Part shown: one piece after another, positions 16,604-25,579 of the stretch
Position numbering within the stretch: the first letter of the stretch is position 1
Layout: every line of letters begins with the position of its first letter
NCBI RefSeq assembly: GCF_001310275.1
Contig: NZ_LGYZ01000067.1
Span: 1 to 64,000 of the forward strand
DNA: 64,000 bases
Direction of reading: 5' to 3'
Source: Nocardia arizonensis
GTDB taxonomy: Bacteria > Actinomycetota > Actinomycetes > Mycobacteriales > Mycobacteriaceae
Position numbers and translations under genes: made by a program
The notes under the pieces: generated by a model
Told to the model about the DNA's origin: nothing
Seen by the model: only the letters and a program-made list of their open reading frames with translations
The model's database searches: none

Positions 16604-18580
16604 ATGCCGCTGACGCCGTCGCACCATGCCCGCCGATGCGCGCGAGTGATCCTCGTCGTGCTCTCGGCCGCCCTACTCGTCGGCGGACCGCCCGCGGCGG
16701 CGGAGGCGCCGACGCGCCTGGACACCTATGTCGTGGACAAGGCGACCGCGCTGCAAGCGGGGCAGGTCGACCGGGTGCGTTCGGCGGTGGATCAACTCTA
16801 TGCCGATCAGCGGACGCGGCTGTGGATCGTCTACGTCCACGATTTCGGCGGCCTCGATCCGCAGACCTGGGCGGCGCGCACCGCGGATCAGTCGCTGTTC
16901 GGGCCGCGGGATCTGCTGCTCGCGGTGGGGACGAACGCGACCGAGTATGCCTTCTACGGTGACCTGCCCGCGGGTGTCAGCGACGGCGAGCTGGACGATC
17001 TGCTCGCCGGACGGGTCGAGCCCGCCCTGCGCGAGACGCGGTGGGCCGATGCCGCGATCGCGACGGCGGACGGGCTGAATTCGGCCATGCGCGGCGGCGG
17101 TGCGGATATACGGACACTGGTGATCCTCGGCGTGGTGGTGATCGTCGCGGTCGGCGGACTCGTGCTGTTCACGCGCAAGCGCCGCCGTGACCGGGCGCGC
17201 GCGGAATTGGCGGCGGCGCGAAATCTCGACCCGGACAACAGCACCGCGCTCGCGGCGCTGCCGCTGGAGGCATTGCAGTCGCGCTCGCGCGAGATGCTGG
17301 TCGAGATCGACAATGCCATCAGGACAAGTGCCGAGGAGTTGGACCTGGCGACCGGTGAGTTCGGCGTGACCGCGACCGCGCCCTTCACCGCGGCGCTGGA
17401 CGCGGCGAAATCCGCCGCCACCGAGGCTTTCCGTATCCGCCAGCGGCTCGACGACGATATCGCGGAGACTCCGGACGAACAGCGCGCCCTGCTGGTGGAA
17501 TTGATCGGGGTGGCCGGTCACGCCGATCGGGAACTCGACGCGCGGGTGGCCGAATTCGACGAGATGCGCAATCTGCTCATCGACGCGCCGAACCGATTGG
17601 ACGCGCTCACGCGGGATCTGGTCGAACTCACCGGGCGGCTGCCGGGCTCGGAGGCCGAATCGGCGCGGCTGAACTCGACGTATCCGGCCAGTGTGCTGGC
17701 ACCCGTGCACGACAACGTGGAGATGGCCAAGCAGCGTATCTCGTTCGCGGAGCAGAATATCGACGCGGGCCGGGCGGCGGTGTCGCTGCCGGTCGGGCGG
17801 CAGGGCGGCGCGGTGGCGGCGATCCGGGCGGCCGAGGCCGCGGTGGGGCAGGCCCGTACGCTGCTGGACGCGGTGGACCACGCGGCCACCGACATCCAGC
17901 AGGCCGGGGACGGGCTGCCCAGGGTGCTCGAGGAGTTGCGCAAGGACATCGCCGCCGCGTCCGAACTGTCCGAATACGGCGGCGCGGAACTCGGCGCGGC
18001 GCGGGCGGCGGCCCAGAGTGCGCTGGACGCGGCCACGGCAGCCGCCGCGACCAATCCGCTGGGTTCCTATCACGACGCGGTCGCCGCCGACGGCGAGCTG
18101 GATCGCGCCATCGCCGCGGCCACCGACCGCAGACTGGCCGCCGAGGATCTGCGCCGCCGACTCGATCAGGCGCTCACCGACGCCCGGTCACGGGTCGGCG
18201 CGGCCACCGACTTCATCACCACCCGCCGCGGCGGCGTAGAGGCCGACGCGCGCACCCGCCTGTCCGAGGCGCAGCGCAATCTCGATGCGGCCCAACAGCT
18301 TCACGACGGCGACCCGGCGCAGGCGCTGGCACACGCGCGGTCGGCGGCCGACCTCGCCGGGCGCGCGCTCCAGGAGGCGCAGGCGGGGGTGCGCGCCTTC
18401 GAGGCGAGCCGACCGCAGTCGGGATCGGTGCGGGCCGGTGCGGTCCTCGGCGGCATCCTGATCGACGGACTGCTGCGGGGTGCGGCGAATCAGGGACGCC
18501 CCGGATCGAGCGGTTATCGCGCGGGCGGTTACGGGGGGTCGAGCGGTTCGCGGCGGGTCAGCCGCGGCGGCCGATTCTGA
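16604..18580 (+). CDS. TPM-domain membrane protein with coiled-coil region (Rv2345-like)
   Basis: 658 residues. It has a signal peptide (hydrophobic to about AAAEA), an extracytoplasmic TPM domain with TRLWIVYVHDFGGLDPQTWA and LLLAVGTNATEYAFYGD, and a membrane helix at about 170-190 (ILGVVVIVAVGGLVLF). A long cytoplasmic Ala/Glu/Arg-rich helical region then runs to ~620, ending in a Gly/Ser/Arg-rich tail. TPM domains are linked to photosystem repair in plants, but their role in actinobacteria is unknown. It matches Rv2345 beside dgt in M. tuberculosis. Its 3' end overlaps the convergent molybdoenzyme gene by 52 bases. Confidence 0.88.
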   Translation: MPLTPSHHARRCARVILVVLSAALLVGGPPAAAEAPTRLDTYVVDKATALQAGQVDRVRSAVDQLYADQRTRLWIVYVHDFGGLDPQTWAARTADQSLFGPRDLLLAVGTNATEYAFYGDLPAGVSDGELDDLLAGRVEPALRETRWADAAIATADGLNSAMRGGGADIRTLVILGVVVIVAVGGLVLFTRKRRRDRARAELAAARNLDPDNSTALAALPLEALQSRSREMLVEIDNAIRTSAEELDLATGEFGVTATAPFTAALDAAKSAATEAFRIRQRLDDDIAETPDEQRALLVELIGVAGHADRELDARVAEFDEMRNLLIDAPNRLDALTRDLVELTGRLPGSEAESARLNSTYPASVLAPVHDNVEMAKQRISFAEQNIDAGRAAVSLPVGRQGGAVAAIRAAEAAVGQARTLLDAVDHAATDIQQAGDGLPRVLEELRKDIAAASELSEYGGAELGAARAAAQSALDAATAAAATNPLGSYHDAVAADGELDRAIAAATDRRLAAEDLRRRLDQALTDARSRVGAATDFITTRRGGVEADARTRLSEAQRNLDAAQQLHDGDPAQALAHARSAADLAGRALQEAQAGVRAFEASRPQSGSVRAGAVLGGILIDGLLRGAANQGRPGSSGYRAGGYGGSSGSRRVSRGGRF

Positions 18581-20085
18581 ATTGACCCTGACACCGTTAC
18601 GGTGACCGTGTGGTAGCCCGACGGACCCGCCGGATAGGGCGGCCTGCGGTCACCGTCCTGGATCTGCCCCGTCCCGGCGACGGCGCGCACCCGGACCTCG
18701 TGTGCGCCGGGCGGCAGTGTCATGGTGACGCGCCAGCGCCGCCACGCGGCCGGGGCGAGTTCGGCGGCGAGTTCGGCCGGTCGCCAATCCCCCTGTCCCA
18801 CCGAGACTTCCACCGCGGCCACGCCGTGCGGCGGGGCCCAGGCGACCCCGGTGAGGACGGTGGCGTCGCGGCCGGGCCTTGCGGAGTCGATGCGGGCGTG
18901 CGGGCGCACCCACAGCGGGTCGGACGTCCAGCCCCGACGCCACCAGTAGTCGGTGTGGCTGTCGTCGGTGAGTTGGAGTTCGGTCAGCCACTTGACGCCG
19001 GTGTACTGGCCGTAGAGACCCGGTACGAAGACACGGGCCGGGAAGCCGTGTGCGGGGTCGAGCGGTTTGCCGTTCATGCCGACGACGAGGTAGCCCGCCA
19101 GCTCACCGGAGCGCAGCGGGGCCACCGGCAGCGAGATGGTGTAGCCGTCGACGGCGCGGGTGACCAGGCGGGTCGCACCGTTTTCCGGGATGGCGTGGCG
19201 CAGCAGCGCGGCGAGCGGGACACCGAACCAGCGGGCATTGCCGACCCTGCCCTCGCCCGCGCGATTGTGCACGCACACCATGACGGCGTCGAATTCGACG
19301 GCGTCGGCGATCAACTCGGCCAGCGTCAAGCGCAGCGGATGGGCGACCATGCCGGTGACCGACAGCCGCCACCGCCCCGGATCGATGCGCGGCGGGCGCG
19401 GATTCACGTCGGCGACGTAGAACCGGTGTTCGGAGGTGATGAGCGCGGACAGTCCGGGTTGGCCCTCGAATCCGTCCTCGGGGGCGAGACCGAGCGCGCC
19501 GACCGGACCGAGCCTGCGAATGGCTTCGGCGTGTCGGCGGTCGTGGCCGCGTTGCGCGGTCCGGGCCGCCGCCAGCAGACCCGTGGCGGCGGCGGCCCAG
19601 GTCAGGGTGCCGAGCAGGGCCCGCGGGCGCGCTCGGGCGCCCGCGGCCACGACAGCGGCGGCGACGAGCGCACCCGCGGCCGTGGCGGGTGCGCGATGCG
19701 AGGGCCGCAGCGCCAGCGCCGCCGCCGCGATACCGGCCGCCCCGATGACCGGACCGCGCACCCGCGACGGCAGCGTCCCGAGTGCCGCCGCGAGCGCCAC
19801 CGCGCCGGCACCGGCGGCGGCGCGGCTGACGGTCTTGTCGTGCCGTCCGGTCAGCGCGACGGTGGTCTCGACGACCGAGATCGGCGCGGTATCGATCATC
19901 CCCCTCGCGATGGTGTCGATCAGCGAGCCGCCGCCGACGGCGGCCACCGCCTCGGCCGCCCCCACCGCCGCGGCGCCGATCGCCGCGGCGCCGTCGAGCC
20001 GGTTCCCGTACGTTCGCACCGATCCATCCCGCCTTCGTCTCGATCGTTGTCCGTCGTGCACCGACGTTATCGGCAACGAGCCCAT
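18529..20085 (-). CDS. Membrane-bound sulfite-oxidase-like molybdopterin oxidoreductase
   Basis: About 518 residues. The N-terminal half is membrane-embedded, with several Ala/Gly-rich helices and few charged loops. The C-terminal half is the oxidoreductase molybdopterin domain: the molybdenum-ligand Cys in VMVCVHNRAGEGRVGNARW, then MNGKPLDPAHGFPARVFVPG and GQYTGVKWLTELQL, followed by the Ig-like dimerisation domain. Members oxidise sulfite or act as YedY-like reductases; the acceptor is unknown. The start is uncertain: ATG 20085 is used, but TTG 20127 (overlapping the upstream stop) and GTG 20019 are alternatives. It lies downstream of the acyltransferase gene on the same strand. Confidence 0.82.
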   Translation of the reverse strand: MGSLPITSVHDGQRSRRRRDGSVRTYGNRLDGAAAIGAAAVGAAEAVAAVGGGSLIDTIARGMIDTAPISVVETTVALTGRHDKTVSRAAAGAGAVALAAALGTLPSRVRGPVIGAAGIAAAALALRPSHRAPATAAGALVAAAVVAAGARARPRALLGTLTWAAAATGLLAAARTAQRGHDRRHAEAIRRLGPVGALGLAPEDGFEGQPGLSALITSEHRFYVADVNPRPPRIDPGRWRLSVTGMVAHPLRLTLAELIADAVEFDAVMVCVHNRAGEGRVGNARWFGVPLAALLRHAIPENGATRLVTRAVDGYTISLPVAPLRSGELAGYLVVGMNGKPLDPAHGFPARVFVPGLYGQYTGVKWLTELQLTDDSHTDYWWRRGWTSDPLWVRPHARIDSARPGRDATVLTGVAWAPPHGVAAVEVSVGQGDWRPAELAAELAPAAWRRWRVTMTLPPGAHEVRVRAVAGTGQIQDGDRRPPYPAGPSGYHTVTVTVSGSIQNRPPRLTRREPLDPP

Positions 20086-20123
20086 CGGACACGGCCGATA
20101 TCCGGCGCGATGGATCGAATTCG

Positions 20124-21395
20124 TCAATTCCCCTTGGTTGTTCGCCGATCGCCGACGGACTCGGCGGCCAGCGTGTGTAGTTGTTTCGCCACCGCGTCCG
20201 GTAGCCGCGCCCCCGCCTCACCGCCGCCGAGTACGCCGACGGTGAGGCGATCCGCGCTGGTGTAGACGAGGAAGGTCACCGCGGCCGAGGCGCCCGCCGA
20301 GGGGCGGGGATGGGCGGAGAGGTAGACGATCTCGTAGTCGGACAGTTCCAGTCCGTCCGGGGAGCGGAAGATCGGCACCCGGCCGGTATTGGTTATCGCG
20401 ATATGGCCCGCCAGCGAGTAGACGCGCCGCGGTCCGAAGTAGTCCGGGAAGTGCAGCACCGACTGCGCGATGAGTCCCGAGGCGAGATCGTCGCGCAGGT
20501 GCTCGGCGACGCGCGCGCCGAGTTCGGCGAATCCGGTCGCCGGGTCGATGCGCGCCGAGAAGCCGGTCAGGCCGGCCATATTCGTGCCCGCCGCGGCCGC
20601 AACGGGCGGTGTCGACCGGGCGCGCAGGTCGACCGGGTAGACGCAGTTCACCCGCAGCGGCTCGCCCGGCGCGCGCTCGGCGGCCCACGCGCGCAGCAAC
20701 GCCGCGGTCACCAAACCGTTGACCCCGATCCCCGAGGTGCGTCCCAGATCGACTACGCGCGAGGTGGTTTCGACGTCGAGCACGGTTCGCGCCGGATGGG
20801 CCAGTGCGGGCGGCACAGGGTGCGGCGGATCGGGCGGCACGATCCGCTCGTTGGCTTCGAGTGGTCGGTGCACCCGTTCCAGACCGGACAGCGGCCCGCG
20901 CGCGACCCCGCATTCGGCGGCATACCACTCCAGCGACCGCGGATAGTCGTGCGGCACCACCGATACATCGCCGGTTTCGACGTAATCGGTGTAGTACGAC
21001 CACAATCGGGTGAACAACTCCACGCAGTGCCCGGCATCGGCGACGGCGTGGTGGACGAACAGCGTCACCCGGGCGATTCCGGCGACGGCGGGCGTCACGT
21101 CCAGATAGGCCAGTCGGTCCCGGGGATCGATCGCCGCGCCCGGAATCCGCACCGAGCCGGGATCGCCCGGCGCCACCCACGTTCGCACCGGCTCGCCCGA
21201 CGGGCGCAGCAGATGACCGTTTCCGTCGGCGTCCTCGCCTATTCGGCAGACCAGTACCGGATAGGCGCGTGTCAGCGCCGCGAAGGCCGCGTCGAGTGCC
21301 GCCGTATCGAGGCCACCGCACACCCGCACCGAGCGACCCGTATAGGTCGCGTGCCGCACGAAACGCTGTTCCGAGGGCATGAGAATCCGCACCAC
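20124..21395 (-). CDS. PapA-like condensation-domain acyltransferase
   Basis: 423 residues from GTG 21395; ATG 21380 is an alternative. The catalytic HHxxxD motif appears as VHHAVADAGH, with Ala in place of the usual Gly. The fold-typical GLVTAALLRAW helix and TNTGRVPIF near the floor loop are also visible. Mycobacterial relatives (PapA5 and polyketide-associated proteins) esterify diols or sugars with long acyl chains for cell-envelope lipids. There is no polyketide synthase beside it here, so its acyl donor is open. It diverges from tenA; the 85 bases between the starts are too short for a large leader RNA. Confidence 0.85.
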   Translation of the reverse strand: MVRILMPSEQRFVRHATYTGRSVRVCGGLDTAALDAAFAALTRAYPVLVCRIGEDADGNGHLLRPSGEPVRTWVAPGDPGSVRIPGAAIDPRDRLAYLDVTPAVAGIARVTLFVHHAVADAGHCVELFTRLWSYYTDYVETGDVSVVPHDYPRSLEWYAAECGVARGPLSGLERVHRPLEANERIVPPDPPHPVPPALAHPARTVLDVETTSRVVDLGRTSGIGVNGLVTAALLRAWAAERAPGEPLRVNCVYPVDLRARSTPPVAAAAGTNMAGLTGFSARIDPATGFAELGARVAEHLRDDLASGLIAQSVLHFPDYFGPRRVYSLAGHIAITNTGRVPIFRSPDGLELSDYEIVYLSAHPRPSAGASAAVTFLVYTSADRLTVGVLGGGEAGARLPDAVAKQLHTLAAESVGDRRTTKGN

Positions 21396-21480
21396 ATCAC
21401 CGTTGTCCCACCACACCACCCGCACAGCGTGCGCCCCCACCGGATGCGGCGCAATTCGGTGGGTGGGCCAGACTGCACGC

Positions 21481-22089
21481 ATGAGTCTCGCGGCACATCT
21501 GGAACAACTCGGACGCCCACTGGTGGACCGGCAGCTGGCCCATCCGACGGTAGCGGGCATCGCCTCGGGCGAGCTGCCCGAGCCGGTCTTCCGGTCCTGG
21601 CTGGAACAGGACTACCTGTTCCTGCTCGACTACGTCCGAGTCTTCAGCCGTCTCGCCTGGCAGGCGCCCGCCGCACACCTGGGCGACCTCGTCGACCTGG
21701 CGCACACGACCTTCCACGACGAACTCGCACTGCACCGTGAACTGGCCGCCGAATTCGGCGCGGACCTCACCGGCGCGGCCAAGGGTCGTCCGTGCGCGGA
21801 GTACACCGCGTTCCTGCTGGACTCGGCCGCCGATTACGCCGACGGCCTGGCCGCGCTGTATCCGTGCATGTGGGGATATTCGACGCTGGGCGCGATCCTG
21901 GCCGAGAACCCGCCCGCCGATCACCGGTACCGGCGTTGGATCGACACCTACGCCGATCCCGGATTCGCCGCGCTCACTCGCCGCTGCGCCCAGATGCTCG
22001 ACGAGGCGGCGAGCGATACGGCACGCGCGCGACGGCACTTCCTGGAGGGAATGCGGCACGAATACGCGTTCTGGGACGTGCCGCTCTGA
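21481..22089 (+). CDS. TenA family protein
   Basis: 202 residues, all-helical, with the TenA pattern: HPTVAGIASGELPEPVFRSWLEQDYLFL near the start, a central LHRELAAEFG helix, YTAFLLDSA and CMWGYSTLGA, and a C-terminal FLEGMRHEYAFWDVPL with the conserved acidic residue. TenA enzymes hydrolyse aminopyrimidines in thiamine salvage, but the class lacking the catalytic Cys has other roles. A cysteine is present in YPCMWGY, near the end of the helix bundle, rather than in the typical central place, so the reaction is uncertain. It converges on glyS with 11 bases between stops. Confidence 0.85.
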   Translation: MSLAAHLEQLGRPLVDRQLAHPTVAGIASGELPEPVFRSWLEQDYLFLLDYVRVFSRLAWQAPAAHLGDLVDLAHTTFHDELALHRELAAEFGADLTGAAKGRPCAEYTAFLLDSAADYADGLAALYPCMWGYSTLGAILAENPPADHRYRRWIDTYADPGFAALTRRCAQMLDEAASDTARARRHFLEGMRHEYAFWDVPL

Positions 22090-22100
22090 ACAGCCCGCGC

Positions 22101-23486
22101 TCAGGCGCCGATCAGATGCTGGGCCAGGTAGCTCTCGACCCGGTCCAGCGCGATTCGCTCCTGTGCCATGGTGTCGCGCTCGCGAATGGTCACGGCCTGA
22201 TCCTCGAGGGTGTCGAAGTCGACCGTGATGCAGAACGGTGTGCCGATCTCGTCCTGGCGGCGGTAGCGACGGCCGATATTGCCCGCGTCGTCGAATTCGA
22301 CATTCCAGCTCCGGCGCAGCACCGCGGCCAGATCCTTGGCCTTGGGCGTCAGGTCGGCATTGCGCGAGAGCGGCAGCACGGCCGCCTTCACCGGCGCGAG
22401 CCTGCGGTCGAGGCGAAGCACCGTGCGAATGTCGACCCCGCCCTTGGTGTTCGGGGCCTCGTCCTCGGCGTAGGAGTCGACCAGGAAGGCCATGAGCGAA
22501 CGGGTCAGCCCGGCGGCCGGTTCGATGACGTAGGGGATATAGCGCTCGTTGGTGGTCTGGTCGAAGAAGCTGAGTTCGGTGCCGGAATGCTGCGAATGCG
22601 TCTTCAGGTCGTAGTCGGTGCGATTGGCGACGCCCTCGAGCTCACCCCATTCGCCGCCCTGGAAGCGGAAGCGGTACTCGATATCGGTGGTGCCCGCCGA
22701 GTAGTGCGACAACTTCTCCTCGGGGTGCTCGTAGAGGCGTAGGTTGTCCGGGTCGATGCCGAGGTCGGTGTACCAGGCGAACCTGGTCTCGATCCAGTAC
22801 TTGTGCCATTCGGCGTCCTCGCCCGGCTTGACGAAGTATTCCATCTCCATCTGCTCGAATTCACGGGTGCGGAAGATGAAGTTGCCGGGGGTGATCTCGT
22901 TGCGGAAACTCTTGCCGATCTGGGCGATGCCGAACGGTGGCTTCTTGCGCGCGGTGGTCATCACGTTGGCGAAGTTCACGAAGATGCCCTGGGCGGTCTC
23001 AGGACGCAGGTAGTGCAGGCCCTCCTCGTCGTCCACCGGGCCGAGGAAGGTCTTGAGCAGGCCCGAGAAGTTCTTGGGCTCGGTCCACTTGCCGGGCTGA
23101 CCGGTCTCGGGATCGTTGATATCGGCCAGGCCGTTGGCGGGCGGGTGGCCGTGCTTCTCCTCGTACGCCTCGAGCAGGTGGTCGGCGCGGTAGCGCTTGT
23201 GCGTGTGCAGCGATTCGACCAGCGGATCGGTGAAGGTCGCGACGTGACCCGATGCCTCCCACACCTGACGCGGCAGGATCACCGAGGAATCGAGGCCGAC
23301 CACGTCCTCGCGGCTGGTGACCATCGAGCGCCACCACTGCTTCTTGATGTTCTCCTTGAGTTCGACACCGAGCGGACCGTAGTCCCACGCCGATTTGGTG
23401 CCTCCGTAGATCTCACCGCACGGGTACACCAGACCCCGGCGCTTGGCGAGGTTGGCAACGGTGTCCACCTTCGACTTGGGTGCCAC
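22101..23486 (-). CDS. glyS: Glycyl-tRNA synthetase, homodimeric type
   Basis: Charges tRNA-Gly. The 461-residue protein starts with [13 protein letters not shown] and [17 protein letters not shown], hallmarks of the class II alpha2 enzyme. The class II core ([20 protein letters not shown]) and the C-terminal anticodon-binding domain ([13 protein letters not shown]) follow. The GTG at 23486 is preferred over ATG 23501 because GGAG lies nine bases upstream and the length then matches the 463-residue M. tuberculosis protein (Rv2357c). Both starts are in the same frame. It diverges from smtB-zur. Confidence 0.96.
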   Translation of the reverse strand: MAPKSKVDTVANLAKRRGLVYPCGEIYGGTKSAWDYGPLGVELKENIKKQWWRSMVTSREDVVGLDSSVILPRQVWEASGHVATFTDPLVESLHTHKRYRADHLLEAYEEKHGHPPANGLADINDPETGQPGKWTEPKNFSGLLKTFLGPVDDEEGLHYLRPETAQGIFVNFANVMTTARKKPPFGIAQIGKSFRNEITPGNFIFRTREFEQMEMEYFVKPGEDAEWHKYWIETRFAWYTDLGIDPDNLRLYEHPEEKLSHYSAGTTDIEYRFRFQGGEWGELEGVANRTDYDLKTHSQHSGTELSFFDQTTNERYIPYVIEPAAGLTRSLMAFLVDSYAEDEAPNTKGGVDIRTVLRLDRRLAPVKAAVLPLSRNADLTPKAKDLAAVLRRSWNVEFDDAGNIGRRYRRQDEIGTPFCITVDFDTLEDQAVTIRERDTMAQERIALDRVESYLAQHLIGA

Positions 23487-23618
23487 GCGAGAATTCTCCA
23501 TCCACTGCGAGTCGGAATCCGTCTCCATACGGAGACACGAATGCCTCCAGAGTATCGGCACCCGTCGAGCGGTTTTCCACCGCGGCCCACTGCGCGCCGC
23601 GCGGGACGCGGACGCCTA

Positions 23619-23664
23619 TTTGACATGCGCACCCATGCATATCAAAATGGATTCGCTTTCCATT
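23619..23664. promoter_or_regulatory. Two palindromes upstream of smtB-zur (likely zinc operators)
   Basis: The arms TTTGACATGC (23619-23628) and GCATATCAAA (23637-23646) form an inverted repeat with one mismatch per ten bases around eight bases. A second repeat, AATGGA (23646-23651) and TCCATT (23659-23664), is perfect with a seven-base spacer and abuts the AAGGAG ribosome site of smtB. SmtB/ArsR repressors bind such AT-rich palindromes in the smtB-zur promoter of mycobacteria. Assignment here is by position. Confidence 0.6.
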
Positions 23665-23678
23665 AAGGAGTTGGTTCG

Positions 23679-24029
23679 ATGACAGCCGAAGCCGCCACCG
23701 CCCATTCGCACAACCCGTACCGCTCCCCCGGCCCCGCGCCGGTGCCGACGCGCGCGGTGCTCGAGGACGCCGGTGAGCTGCTACGCGCCCTCGCCGCCCC
23801 GGTGCGCATCGCCATCGTGCTGCAACTGCGCGAGTCGCCGCGCTGCGTGCACGAGCTGGTCGACGCCCTCGGCGTGACCCAGCCACTGGTGAGCCAGCAT
23901 CTGCGCATCCTGAAGTCCGCGGGCGTCGTGCACGGCGAGCGATCCGGCCGCGAGGTGCTCTACGAACTCGTCGACGACCATTTGGCGCATATCGTCGTAG
24001 ACGCCGTCGCGCACGCCGAGGAAGGGTGA
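23679..24029 (+). CDS. smtB: ArsR/SmtB family zinc-sensing repressor
   Basis: 116 residues with a winged helix (VHELVDALGVTQPLVSQHLRIL, recognition helix VSQHLRIL) and an alpha-5 metal site: DxH-x10-HxxE in the segment DDHLAHIVVDAVAHAEE. This matches zinc/cobalt sensors rather than arsenic sensors, which use Cys in alpha-3. It is the ortholog by position of Rv2358, whose product represses itself and zur until zinc binds. AAGGAG lies eight bases before the ATG, and zur starts three bases after its stop. Paired palindromes precede it. Confidence 0.92.
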   Translation: MTAEAATAHSHNPYRSPGPAPVPTRAVLEDAGELLRALAAPVRIAIVLQLRESPRCVHELVDALGVTQPLVSQHLRILKSAGVVHGERSGREVLYELVDDHLAHIVVDAVAHAEEG

Positions 24030-24032
24030 TCC

Positions 24033-24470
24033 GTGCCTGACAAGACGCTGGATTCGCACAGGTCCGTTGGAGTCCGCAGTACCAGACAGCGCAGCGCCAT
24101 CGCGGCGCTGCTCGACGACATCGAGGAGTTCCGCTCCGCGCAGGAACTACACGACGAATTGCGCCGCCGCGGTGAGGGAATCGGCCTGACCACGGTCTAC
24201 CGCACCCTCCAGTCGCTGGCCGACGCCGGGATGGTCGACGTGCTCCGCACTGATTCCGGCGAGTCGGTGTACAGGCAGTGCTCCAACGGCCATCACCATC
24301 ACCTGGTGTGCCGTCACTGCGGGCGCACCGTCGAGGTCGAGGGGCCCACCGTCGAGGCGTGGGCGGAAACCATTGCGGGCGAACACGGTTTCACCGAGGT
24401 GAGCCACACCATGGAGATCTTCGGCAGCTGCCGCGCGTGTACCGCGACACACGCGACGCGCAACGACTGA
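24033..24470 (+). CDS. zur: Zinc uptake regulator (Fur family)
   Basis: 145 residues. The N-terminal winged helix is STRQRSAIAALLDD to GIGLTTVYRTLQSLADAG. The metal-rich region has NGHHHHLVCRHC and the second CxxC (GSCRACTATH) forming the structural zinc site, with His/Glu residues between for the sensory site. With zinc bound, Zur represses high-affinity uptake genes and alternative ribosomal proteins in mycobacteria. The start is GTG 24033, in operon with smtB. It corresponds to FurB (Rv2359). Confidence 0.93.
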   Translation: MPDKTLDSHRSVGVRSTRQRSAIAALLDDIEEFRSAQELHDELRRRGEGIGLTTVYRTLQSLADAGMVDVLRTDSGESVYRQCSNGHHHHLVCRHCGRTVEVEGPTVEAWAETIAGEHGFTEVSHTMEIFGSCRACTATHATRND

Positions 24471-24554
24471 CGATCATCGGTTAACAACGGGCCCAACAGC
24501 GCGAATTCACTGGGGAATCGATCCACAATGGAGATTCCACACCAGGGAGGAAGC

Positions 24555-25520
24555 GTGCGTACAACACTGCGCAGCGCACGGGGATATCGGGCCGCCCGTG
24601 TCGCGGCCATCGCACTGGCGAGCGCCTCGTTACTGCTCATATCCGCTTGCCAGGACGACGATACCGGCGTGCCCTCGACGACCTCCGTGGTCGCGGCGCC
24701 GCAGGGCAACGCGCCCGGCGGCGCGTCGGGCGGGGAGGGCACGGGTCGCTCCGTGATCCGCACCGTCGGCAAAACCGGCTGGTACGAGGGCTTCGACATC
24801 ACCGTCGACAAGGCCACCGTGGTGCCCGACGAATACGGCGGCGGCAAGATCCTGATCGACATCACCTACAAGAACACCACCGGCGCGAGCCTCATGCCCA
24901 GCAACAACTCCCATTTGGAAGTGGGCAAAGAGGTCGACGGCGGTGCGGGATTCGACAGCCCGACCGTCCCGGGCAAGAGTTCGGCCACCGGCAAGGTCAC
25001 CACCTCGGTGCAGTCGCTCAAGGACGCCGACCATCTCCTCGACACCATGACCGTGGTCTACGGCGAGACCTCCGACAACCAGACCAGGATTCCGCTGGCC
25101 GCCGCCGCCCGGGTCGAGAGCGTCCAGCCGCGGTCGCTGCCGATCAACGGAACGCTCACCCAGGATCAGACCACCGTCCGAATCACCGCCGGATCGCTGA
25201 ATCCCAGCTACACCAAGAACGAACGCGGTAAGGACGAGCTGAAACTGCACGTCGCGTTCGTGGGTGGCTCGGGCGTTCCCGACGGCGGGACGAATATTTA
25301 TTACCAGTACTTCTCCGTGCGCACCCCGGACGGACAGACGTTGGTCGCCGATTTCCGCGGCACCATCAACGAATTGCTGCACAAGAACGAAACCATCGAC
25401 AAGGCCGACAATTTCGTGGTCTTCGTGGTGCCCTCCCCGACGAAGGGCACGTACGTGGTGAGCTACGACAGCACCAATGGCGCGGGCAACGCGCCGACCT
25501 TCTCCTTCACCGTTCAGTGA
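24555..25520 (+). CDS. Exported lipoprotein of unknown function
   Basis: 321 residues. The GTG at 24555 follows GGGAGG at 24545-24550; the in-frame ATG at 24528 lies upstream of that site and is less likely. The signal sequence ends in a lipobox, LLLISAC, so the mature N-terminal Cys would be diacylated and held at the membrane. The mature part consists of Gly/Ser-rich linker, then two beta-rich domains (ILIDITYKNTTGASLMP and HVAFVGGSGVPDG), resembling DUF4352-like extracellular sandwich domains. No catalytic motif. It may be read through from zur (84 bases upstream) but has its own space for a promoter. Confidence 0.8.
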   Translation: MRTTLRSARGYRAARVAAIALASASLLLISACQDDDTGVPSTTSVVAAPQGNAPGGASGGEGTGRSVIRTVGKTGWYEGFDITVDKATVVPDEYGGGKILIDITYKNTTGASLMPSNNSHLEVGKEVDGGAGFDSPTVPGKSSATGKVTTSVQSLKDADHLLDTMTVVYGETSDNQTRIPLAAAARVESVQPRSLPINGTLTQDQTTVRITAGSLNPSYTKNERGKDELKLHVAFVGGSGVPDGGTNIYYQYFSVRTPDGQTLVADFRGTINELLHKNETIDKADNFVVFVVPSPTKGTYVVSYDSTNGAGNAPTFSFTVQ

Positions 25521-25530
25521 ACTGACGACG

Positions 25531-25565
25531 ACGGCCGGTCCACCGCGCGGGGATGGACCGGCCGT
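25531..25565. terminator. Bidirectional terminator
   Basis: Perfect 12-base arms ACGGCCGGTCCA and TGGACCGGCCGT with an 11-base loop, between the convergent lipoprotein and ABC-2-like genes. No T-tract. Confidence 0.75.
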
Positions 25566-25579
25566 TGCCGTTCACCGGA

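Noticed and set aside
21396..21480. Thiamine riboswitch before tenA
   Set aside because: The 85-base divergent gap is too short for a TPP riboswitch and lacks its conserved CTGAGA core.
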